Below are positions 58,430-64,000 of a stretch of 64,000 nucleotides of DNA, piece after piece; the first letter of the stretch is position 1, and each line of letters starts with the position of its first letter. The position numbers were made by a program, and so were the translations under genes. Source of the stretch: JBGFRR01 sp041695045. GTDB taxonomy: Bacteria; Bacteroidota; Ignavibacteria; UBA10030. The DNA is taken from the NCBI GenBank assembly GCA_041695045.1, contig JBGFRR010000128.1:1-64000 (forward strand), read 5' to 3'. Under the pieces are notes generated by a model. It was not told where the DNA came from, made no database searches, and saw only the letters and a list, made by a program, of their open reading frames with translations.

Positions 58430-60088
58430 TTACAACATCGGAATCGTGATATCCCATCGTCGTGCATTCTCGATGGCGTGTTCATATCCTGCATCTGCGT
58501 GGCGGACGATGCCCATGCCGGGGTCGTACGTCAGTACGCGCTGTACACGCGCCGCAGCTTCTTTCGACCCGTCACACACAACCACCATTCCCGCATGGAT
58601 CGAAAGTCCGATACCCACACCGCCGCCGTGGTGCACGCTCACCCAGCTTGCGCCGCCCACGGCGTTGAGAAGGGCGTTGAGGATTGGCCAGTCGGCGATG
58701 GCGTCGCTGCCGTCCTGCATCTGTTCTGTTTCGCGGTTTGGTGAAGCGACGCTCCCGCAGTCGAGATGGTCGCGGCCGATCACGATGGGCGCCTTCAGTT
58801 CGCCGTGCGCGACCATGTCGTTGAAAATCTTCCCCATCGTTGCCCGCTCACCGTACCCGAGCCAACAGATGCGCGCGGGGAGTCCCTGGAATGCGACCTG
58901 CTTTTGCGCCTTCTCAATCCAATTGCAAAGCTGCTTGTTCTCTGGGAAAGTCTCCATCACGGCGCGATCAGTGCGATAAATGTCGTCCGGGTCTCCGGAG
59001 AGAGCGGCCCACCGGAATGGCCCCTTGCCGTCGCAGAACAGCGGACGGATGAATTCGGGTACGAAGCCCGGAATGTCAAACGCGTTCTTCGCACCGTTCG
59101 TATGCGCCTCGCCGCGGATGTTGTTACCGTAGTCGAACACGACCGCTCCTTTTCGTTGAAGTCGAAGGAGTCCCTTGACGTGCTCAACAATCGATTTCCG
59201 TGCGAGCGTAACGTACTTCTTCGGGTTCTTTGTTCGTAACTCCAACGCTTTTGCGTATGGTAAACCCGCCGGCACGTAGCCGTTCAGTGTATCGTGTGCC
59301 GATGTTTGGTCGGTGACGACATCGGCAATGAATGTGCCCGCGGCGATGCGCGGGATGATATCGGCGGCATTCGCAAGCAACCCAACGGACAACGGCCGCT
59401 TCGTTTCCGTTGCTTCCTTGATCAGGCGGATGGCCTCGTCGAAGTCATCCGTCATCCGGTCGAGATACCGCGTGGCGAGGCGTTTTTCGATGCGTGAGCG
59501 GTCGACTTCGACGACGAGACACGCTGCGCCGTTCATCGTTGCTGCGAGCGGTTGCGCACCGCCCATCCCGCCGAGTCCTGCTGTGAGCACAAAGCGGCCG
59601 CTGAGATTTCCGCCGAAGTACTTCGCGGCGCAGGCGGCGAATGTTTCGTACGTGCCTTGAAGGATTCCCTGCGTGCCGATGTAGATCCAGCTTCCTGCCG
59701 TCATTTGTCCGTACATGGTGAGGCCGAGCGCTTCGAGGCGGCGGAATTCGTCCCACGTCGCCCACTGCGGCACGAGCATCGCATTGCTGATGAGCACACG
59801 CGGAGCATCCGGGTATGTTTTGAAAACACCGACCGGTTTTCCGGATTGCACGAGCAGTGTTTCATCGTTTTCCAGGTAGCGCAGACTTCGCACGATGGCC
59901 TCATAGCATTCCCAGTTGCGCGCTGCCTTGCCGGTGCCTCCGTAGACGATCAGTTCGTTCGGCTTCTCGGCAACGTCAGGGTCGAGGTTGTTCATGAGCA
60001 TTCTGAGAGCAGCTTCCTGGAGCCAGCTCTTACAGGATCGTTCCGTGCCGCGTGGTGCGCGGATGATGCGGGTGGGTTTATGAGGCAT
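58430..60088 (-). CDS. hutU: Urocanate hydratase
   Basis: HutU converts urocanate to imidazolone-5-propionate with tightly bound NAD. The 552-residue length is normal. Motifs are VYGGTGKAARNWECYEAI, the NAD region GGMGGAQPLAATMNGAACL, and the active-site cysteine in GRDHLDCGSVASPNRETE. It is the first gene of the cluster; the 5' region holds a gene relic instead of hutH, so the lyase must be elsewhere. Confidence 0.96.
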   Translation of the reverse strand: MPHKPTRIIRAPRGTERSCKSWLQEAALRMLMNNLDPDVAEKPNELIVYGGTGKAARNWECYEAIVRSLRYLENDETLLVQSGKPVGVFKTYPDAPRVLISNAMLVPQWATWDEFRRLEALGLTMYGQMTAGSWIYIGTQGILQGTYETFAACAAKYFGGNLSGRFVLTAGLGGMGGAQPLAATMNGAACLVVEVDRSRIEKRLATRYLDRMTDDFDEAIRLIKEATETKRPLSVGLLANAADIIPRIAAGTFIADVVTDQTSAHDTLNGYVPAGLPYAKALELRTKNPKKYVTLARKSIVEHVKGLLRLQRKGAVVFDYGNNIRGEAHTNGAKNAFDIPGFVPEFIRPLFCDGKGPFRWAALSGDPDDIYRTDRAVMETFPENKQLCNWIEKAQKQVAFQGLPARICWLGYGERATMGKIFNDMVAHGELKAPIVIGRDHLDCGSVASPNRETEQMQDGSDAIADWPILNALLNAVGGASWVSVHHGGGVGIGLSIHAGMVVVCDGSKEAAARVQRVLTYDPGMGIVRHADAGYEHAIENARRWDITIPML

Positions 60089-60326
60089 GAGAACATCTCG
60101 CTGTGGAAATTCGAAATACGAAACTCGAAATACGAAATAAATTCAATGCTTCATTTGCTTCAATGTAGTTTGCACCAACCGATCCCGCAGCACGAATAAG
60201 TTGTTTGCCATACTCGAAGTTCGCGGCGTTGTTCGGAAGCTTTATGACAAACTCTCCCGCCCTCCGGGCAAACGCTTCTGTTCGCTCTTCAAGGTCGTAA
60301 CGTTTTGGATTTTGAGAGTTTGACAT
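60078..60326 (-). pseudogene. Truncated four-helix-bundle (23S rRNA IVP-type) gene relic
   Basis: From ATG 60326 the frame encodes MSNSQNPKRYDLEERTEAFA then NNAANFEYGKQLIRAAGSVG and ANYIEANEAL. This is the first half of the four-helix-bundle protein family that occurs in 23S rRNA intervening sequences and as dispersed chromosomal copies. Complete members have about 115-130 residues and continue KKDFxMRIKICRKEAKES. Here the frame instead runs into CGAAAT-type repeats (translated NLFRISSFVFRIS) after about 62 residues. Helices 3 and 4 are missing. It is flanked on both sides by CGAAAT/ATTTCG repeats (60102-60143 and 60330-60367). Confidence 0.75.
60102..60143. repeat. CGAAAT-type repeats flanking the four-helix-bundle relic
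   Basis: The plus strand has GAAATTCGAAATACGAAA and a second CGAAATACGAAATAAATTC in a row. On the other side, 60330-60367 has TTCGAATTTG and ATTTCGAAATTCGGATTTCG in roughly inverted form. They bracket the relic gene closely. Confidence 0.6.
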
Positions 60327-60367
60327 GTTTCGAATTTGTTTAGGATTTCGAAATTCGGATTTCGTGT

Positions 60368-60844
60368 TTATTTGAAAGCGATTGCTGCAATCTCCACAAT
60401 TGCTTTCCGTGGGAGATTCGAGACCTCGACGGTCGTCCGTGCGGGATAGCGTCCCTCCGGGAAATATCCGCCGTAGATTAAATTCATCTTCGGGAAGTCG
60501 TTGATGTCTTTCAGAAACACATTGCATTGCACGACATGGCTCGAGTCGTATCCGGCTTGACGGAGAATGGCCATGAGGTTATCCAACGCCTGTCGGGTTT
60601 GGCTCTCGATGTCGTCTCCCGCTAATTGAACGGTTTCGGGATTCAGCCCGATCTGTCCCGCAACGAAGAGAAAGTTCCCTACCTTCACGGCGGGGCTGTA
60701 GGGTCCGATCACGCGCGCATCGGTAACGAACGTGCGCTCGCCGACGCGGAGCAGTTCCTCCTGAATCATCCTTCGAATGTCCTCATCGCTGTTCCCACAC
60801 CCGACGACAAGCATCGCAATGACAACTGTTACGAGAGCTTTCAT
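60368..60844 (-). CDS. RidA-family protein with lipoprotein signal peptide
   Basis: This 158-residue protein has a hydrophobic start ending in the lipobox VVGC (Cys16). A complete RidA/YjgF/TdcF domain follows (about 40-158: VIGPYSPAVKVGNFLFVAGQ, VVQCNVFLKDINDFPKMN, YPARTTVEVSNLPRKAIVEI). The conserved arginine (R136) that binds the substrate carboxylate is kept, so the imine/enamine deaminase site is intact. RidA proteins are normally cytoplasmic trimers; a lipid anchor would place this one in the periplasm. Start and signal are in the same frame with no break. Confidence 0.8.
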   Translation of the reverse strand: MKALVTVVIAMLVVGCGNSDEDIRRMIQEELLRVGERTFVTDARVIGPYSPAVKVGNFLFVAGQIGLNPETVQLAGDDIESQTRQALDNLMAILRQAGYDSSHVVQCNVFLKDINDFPKMNLIYGGYFPEGRYPARTTVEVSNLPRKAIVEIAAIAFK

Positions 60845-60863
60845 AATCAGTCCCCTTTCATGA

Positions 60864-61346
60864 CTACAATTTGTACCCTATCGTGCGGAGCAGTTCTTTC
60901 CTGTGTTTGATGTCCTCATCCGTCTCAACGCCCTTGGATTGGAATCCATCTACCACACCGACGATGCCGCGTCCTTGTTCAGTCTCGGCGACGAGCACTT
61001 CCGTCGGATTCGCCGTTGCGCAGTAGATGTGGCAAACCTCCGGCACGTTCTTGATCGCATTCAGGATATTGACCGGGAAACCATTCTCCATAAAGAGAAT
61101 GAAACAATGCCCGCACGCGACTGCGAGGGCGTTCTTTTTGGCAAGGTCAACAAGGTTCTCGTCGTTACCCACCCAGCGAACAAGACATGGGCCGGATGCT
61201 TCGCAAAAGGCAAGGCCAAAGCGCATCTGTGGATTGGTTTGCACCACTGCCTCGTAGATGTCCTCAACCGTTTTGATGAAATGACTCTGGCCGAGGATGA
61301 AGTTCGTCGCTTCGGGTTTTTCAATCTTGACAGCGCTGATGTTCAT
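60864..61346 (-). CDS. Adenosine-specific kinase (DUF355 family)
   Basis: This 160-residue protein has the family pattern NFILGQSHFIKTVEDIYEAV, FGLAFCEASGPCLVRWVGND, ANPTEVLVAETEQGRGIVGV and DGFQSKGVE. Members (archaeal prototype from Pyrobaculum) phosphorylate adenosine specifically and are unrelated to PfkB kinases. Start ATG 61346 is preceded by AGGAG with 5 bases spacing. It may salvage adenosine released by AhcY. Confidence 0.88.
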   Translation of the reverse strand: MNISAVKIEKPEATNFILGQSHFIKTVEDIYEAVVQTNPQMRFGLAFCEASGPCLVRWVGNDENLVDLAKKNALAVACGHCFILFMENGFPVNILNAIKNVPEVCHIYCATANPTEVLVAETEQGRGIVGVVDGFQSKGVETDEDIKHRKELLRTIGYKL

Positions 61347-61366
61347 GGTATCTCCTGTACTGGTTG

Positions 61367-61855
61367 TCATGATCCAATGGCGTCGAAGAGATTCACCGGC
61401 AGCAGCCACGTGAGCGTTCCACTGCCGCGTTCAAGTGGTGTTGGCGACTCGATGCATGCAAGGCTTGCCTTTTTTATCTCAATGCGCGCGTTCGTGCTTT
61501 GGGCAACAAGGATGGAAGCCGTCGAGCTGAGGTGTGGCTCGTGGCCGACGAGGAGAACGGTCGTCGGAGGGGAGGAATTCAACAGGGCGAGCACGTTGGC
61601 GGGATTACTGTCCGGCACGAGTGCTTCCGACACAATCGGTGTTGGCAGGCCAAGGGCTTGCTGGATCGCGCCCGCCATTTGCTGTGCACGCAGCAGTGGG
61701 CTTGTGATGATGCGTTCGATGGCGATGCGTTTTGCCTTGAGGAAGGTTGCTACCTGGTGTGCTTGGGTCAGGCCGAGCGGTGTGAGAGGGCGGTCGCGGT
61801 CGTGGAGAGAAGGATGCTGAACCGCATCACCGTGTCGAAGCAGAACGAGGAGCAT
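61367..61855 (-). CDS. sixA: Phosphohistidine phosphatase (SixA)
   Basis: This 162-residue histidine phosphatase has the catalytic RHG motif (VLLRHGDAVQHPS), RPLTPLGLTQAHQVATFL, SPLLRAQQMA and VGHEPHLSS. SixA removes phosphate from phosphohistidines, in E. coli from NPr and ArcB. Here the HPr protein and the histidine kinase nearby are candidate partners. ATG 61855 follows a 16-bp inverted repeat. Confidence 0.88.
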   Translation of the reverse strand: MLLVLLRHGDAVQHPSLHDRDRPLTPLGLTQAHQVATFLKAKRIAIERIITSPLLRAQQMAGAIQQALGLPTPIVSEALVPDSNPANVLALLNSSPPTTVLLVGHEPHLSSTASILVAQSTNARIEIKKASLACIESPTPLERGSGTLTWLLPVNLFDAIGS

Positions 61856-61858
61856 GTT

Positions 61859-61916
61859 GATTGCGGATTTCGGAATGCGGATTGTGGAATGATTTTTTAA
61901 TCCGAAATCCGCAATC
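61859..61916. repeat. Perfect 16-bp inverted repeat upstream of sixA
   Basis: GATTGCGGATTTCGGA (61859-61874) pairs with TCCGAAATCCGCAATC (61901-61916) around 26 bases. It resembles the CGAAAT-type repeats at 60102 and 60330, and may be a terminator for the response-regulator gene or a REP-like element. Confidence 0.65.
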
Positions 61917-61933
61917 TGCAACCCGAAATCGGA

Positions 61934-63307
61934 TCACGATTTGGTAAGGTTGTATTGCTGAATCTTGGTATAGAGTGTTTTGAGACTAATACCGAGCACT
62001 TTTGCCGCAATACTTTTGTTCCAGTGCAGGTTGTTCAGGACGGCCTGGATATGCGCTTTTTCGACCTCGCGAATCGACACCGAGCTGCCGACCAACGAGC
62101 CGCCGTCGTGATGCTGCTGTTCGAACATCGGTCGGACGCCGAGCGGGAGCGCGAGGTCTTCGGGGCGGATGATATGATCGCGGCAGAGGATTGCGGCTCG
62201 TTCGATGACGTTCTCGAGTTCCCGCACGTTGCCGGGCCAATCGTATTGTGTGAGGATGTCGAGCGCTTTGGGGTCGATGCGCTTTGGTTCGCCCGCGCGG
62301 AAGCGGTTCTTGAGAAAGTAATGAACCAACAGCGGAATATCCTCCTTGCGCTCGCGGAGCGGCGGCAGGCTCAGCGTGATGACATTAAGCCGGTATATCA
62401 GATCTTCACGGAATCGTCCTTCGGCGACCTCATGCCGCAAGTCCTTGTTGGTTGCCGAGATGATGCGGACGTCGGCTTTCATCGTTTTGTTTGCGCCCAC
62501 GCGGCGATATTCGCCCGTCTGCAGGAATCGCAACAATTTCGGCTGCACAACAAGGCTGATCTCGCCGACCTCATCAAGAAAGAGCGTGCCGCCGTGAGCG
62601 ATCTCCACCAGACCCGGCTTCGTGGCAACGGCGTCCGTAAACGCACCTTTCTCGTGGCCGAAGAGTTCGCTTTCGATCAGTGTTTCCGGGATCGAGGCGC
62701 AATTGAGCGCGACGAACGGCTGGTCGTTCCGGAGACTGTTCCGATGAATGAAGTGAGCGATAAGCTCTTTGCCGGTGCCGCTTGCCCCTTGAATCAGAAC
62801 GGAGGAGTCGGTTGGCGCAACCTTGGAGCAGAGCTTGAGAACCTCCAGGAACGCCTTACTGCTTCCCACGATGTCGGCGGAGAGTGCGTGGCGCTGGAGT
62901 TCAGTCTTCAGTGCCGCGTTCTCGATCATCAGCCGCTTGCGTTCCAGTGCACGGTCGATCACGGTGAGAATTTCGTCGGCGGAAACCGGCTTGTTCACAT
63001 AGCTGTAGGCGCCGAGCTGCATGCACTCGACAGCAAGCTTGATATCGGACACACCGGTTACCATGATCACCGGCATATCCAGAAAATGGTCTTTGATGTA
63101 TTTCAGCACTTCAAGACCGTCGACGCGAGGCATCTTCAGGTCAAGGAGCACAAGGTCGAACGATGTCGATTGGAGTTTGTTGATAGCGGCGATACCGTCG
63201 GACGCGGTGGTGACGCTGTAGTGCTTCTGGCTCAACAAACTCGCGATGATCTCGAGGAAGGTTTCTTCGTCGTCAACAACCAGTATCGAGATCGTCGGGC
63301 GGGACAT
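61934..63307 (-). CDS. Sigma-54-dependent response regulator (NtrC family)
   Basis: This 457-residue protein has a receiver domain (1-120) with the phosphorylation site Asp56 (LVLLDLKMPR) and KP at 106-107. The AAA+ activator domain (about 145-375) has Walker A GASGTGK (174-180) and Walker B LFLDE. The loop that contacts sigma-54 reads GAFTDA (221-226) rather than GAFTGA. A Fis-type helix-turn-helix ends it (about 415-457, SIAAKVLGISLKTLYTKIQQ). It will activate sigma-54 promoters; an rpoN gene is not in the window. The kinase gene ends 18 bases upstream. Confidence 0.93.
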   Translation of the reverse strand: MSRPTISILVVDDEETFLEIIASLLSQKHYSVTTASDGIAAINKLQSTSFDLVLLDLKMPRVDGLEVLKYIKDHFLDMPVIMVTGVSDIKLAVECMQLGAYSYVNKPVSADEILTVIDRALERKRLMIENAALKTELQRHALSADIVGSSKAFLEVLKLCSKVAPTDSSVLIQGASGTGKELIAHFIHRNSLRNDQPFVALNCASIPETLIESELFGHEKGAFTDAVATKPGLVEIAHGGTLFLDEVGEISLVVQPKLLRFLQTGEYRRVGANKTMKADVRIISATNKDLRHEVAEGRFREDLIYRLNVITLSLPPLRERKEDIPLLVHYFLKNRFRAGEPKRIDPKALDILTQYDWPGNVRELENVIERAAILCRDHIIRPEDLALPLGVRPMFEQQHHDGGSLVGSSVSIREVEKAHIQAVLNNLHWNKSIAAKVLGISLKTLYTKIQQYNLTKS

Positions 63308-63325
63308 CGTCGGGCGGGTGTTTGC

Positions 63326-64000
63326 TTACTTGACCAGTAGAGCGAAGAAAAAGGTGGTACCTTTTCCGGGTTCGGACTCAACCCAGATTTTTCCGTTATG
63401 CGCTTCGATGATGCGCTGACAGATAATGAGACCCAGGCCGCTTGTTGTCTTGTTGTCTTTTGTCGTCGACACAACATTCCGATAGCGGTCGAAAATGAAC
63501 GGCAGTTGCTCCTTGGGAATTCCTTTGCCGGTATTGAACACGGACACAAGCACGAAATCCTGCGGTGGCTGGCCCTCTTCGACGACGAGGGCGACTGTGC
63601 GCGTCTGTGTGGCAATGGCTCCTTCGGCCGGTGTATACTTTAACGCGTTGCTGAGGAAGCTCTGAACGACTTGCTCGATCTTCTGTGCGTCGAATTCGAT
63701 CGGTGGTAAATCGGGGTCCGCATGGACTTCAAGGGCTATCCTACTTGATTGCGCCGGAACGCGAAACTCCTGCACAATTTTTCCGACGACATCGGCAATG
63801 TTCCCGATCCCCTTGTTCAGACGAACACGTCCTCCCTCAAGCTTCGTGAGATCCATCATATCGTTGAGGAGGGAGATGACCTTATCGATGGACGTCATCA
63901 TGTACCCCATGAGTTCCTTCTGATGGTCGCCCAACGGTCCGGCCATCCCTTTCATGAGATAACCGATGCTCTGTTTTAACCCGGAGATAGGGTTGTGGAG
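63326..64000 (-). CDS. Sensor histidine kinase (partial; runs off the window)
   Basis: At least 224 residues of the C-terminal part are present. The H-box reads LHNPISGLKQSIGYLMKG (His at the very edge), the N-box QSFLSNALKYTPAEG, G1 VSVFNTGKGIPKEQ, the F-box FDRYRN and G2 TSGLGLIICQRIIEAHNG. The class is HisKA/HATPase. The sensor domain lies beyond position 64000 on the minus strand. It is almost certainly the partner of the response regulator 18 bases downstream. Confidence 0.9.
   Translation of the reverse strand, partial: LHNPISGLKQSIGYLMKGMAGPLGDHQKELMGYMMTSIDKVISLLNDMMDLTKLEGGRVRLNKGIGNIADVVGKIVQEFRVPAQSSRIALEVHADPDLPPIEFDAQKIEQVVQSFLSNALKYTPAEGAIATQTRTVALVVEEGQPPQDFVLVSVFNTGKGIPKEQLPFIFDRYRNVVSTTKDNKTTSGLGLIICQRIIEAHNGKIWVESEPGKGTTFFFALLVK

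Noticed and set aside
61955..63340. Plus-strand open frame of 461 codons
   Set aside because: It is the antisense shadow of the sigma-54 response regulator and has no recognisable domain.

Overview
The window looks like chromosome from a member of the Bacteroidota/Chlorobiota (FCB) group, probably an uncultured Ignavibacteria- or Kapabacteria-like lineage. The assignment rests on several proteins with a C-terminal type IX secretion (T9SS) sorting tail of the NYPNPFNP type, a PorZ-like propeller protein, a large TonB-dependent receptor, a PUR-alpha-like DUF3276 protein and outer-membrane barrels of the Omp85 class. It also has archaeal-looking central enzymes (bifunctional PGI/PMI, type 2 IPP isomerase, adenosine-specific kinase) that occur in scattered bacteria. 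No rRNA, tRNA or CRISPR array was recognised.

Layout. (1) 1-1870 is foreign material: two clear integron attC sites (506-618 and 1287-1352) bound gene cassettes carrying a truncated GNAT acetyltransferase, a PIN toxin with a small antitoxin, and a minimal nucleotidyltransferase fused to a second GNAT fragment; the left edge looks like an insertion-sequence end. (2) 1942-4805 holds a lipoprotein, the eroded tail of a CzcA-type RND pump, a CBS/CorC membrane protein and, exactly at its stop codon, a 175-bp MITE-like element with 15-bp terminal inverted repeats and a 6-bp target duplication. (3) 4990-15702 (minus strand) holds a PEGA protein, a PQQ-propeller lipoprotein, a protease-propeller-barrel fusion, PGI/PMI, PtsI-HPr, a prenyl diphosphate synthase and type 2 IPP isomerase, with a hairpin-rich island at 11090-11445. 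(4) 15873-24435 (plus) holds a sugar nucleotidyltransferase, metK, ahcY, a Crp/Fnr regulator, a PHP phosphoesterase, ribH, the PorZ-like protein and DUF3276. (5) 24662-37308 (plus) is the yceD-rpmF-plsX-fabH-fabD-fabG-acpP-fabF-rnc lipid cluster, followed by gcvP, a CoA-binding protein, an Omp85-like protein and rsmE. (6) 37526-40321 is trkA-trkH potassium uptake. (7) 40777-49317 is a cell-surface module: a TonB receptor, a beta-helix T9SS protein, then a lower-GC trio (Ig-like/LAS-type peptidase, FIMAH-like protein, small T9SS protein). (8) 49413-53155 is a convergent glycosyltransferase and predicted glycosidase. (9) 53185-60088 (minus) is a histidine-degradation cluster (hutU, hutI, ftcD, cyclodeaminase) interleaved with a methyltransferase, a VOC protein, a Cys-rich mini-protein and DUF429; hutH is absent. 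(10) 60078-64000 (minus) holds a relic of a four-helix-bundle (23S-IVP-type) gene, a lipoprotein RidA, adenosine-specific kinase, SixA, and a sigma-54 response regulator with its histidine kinase running off the end.

Working together: fni and the prenyl synthase build isoprenoids; MetK and AhcY serve the methyl cycle; HutU, HutI, FtcD and FchA would convert urocanate to glutamate and 5,10-methenyl-THF; PlsX and the Fab enzymes build phospholipid acyl chains. Three promoter-like sites (15800, 19526, 24545) share a -35 TTGNNT, 17-bp spacer and -10 TAT[A/C]TT pattern. Short palindromic repeats of several families fill many intergenic gaps.
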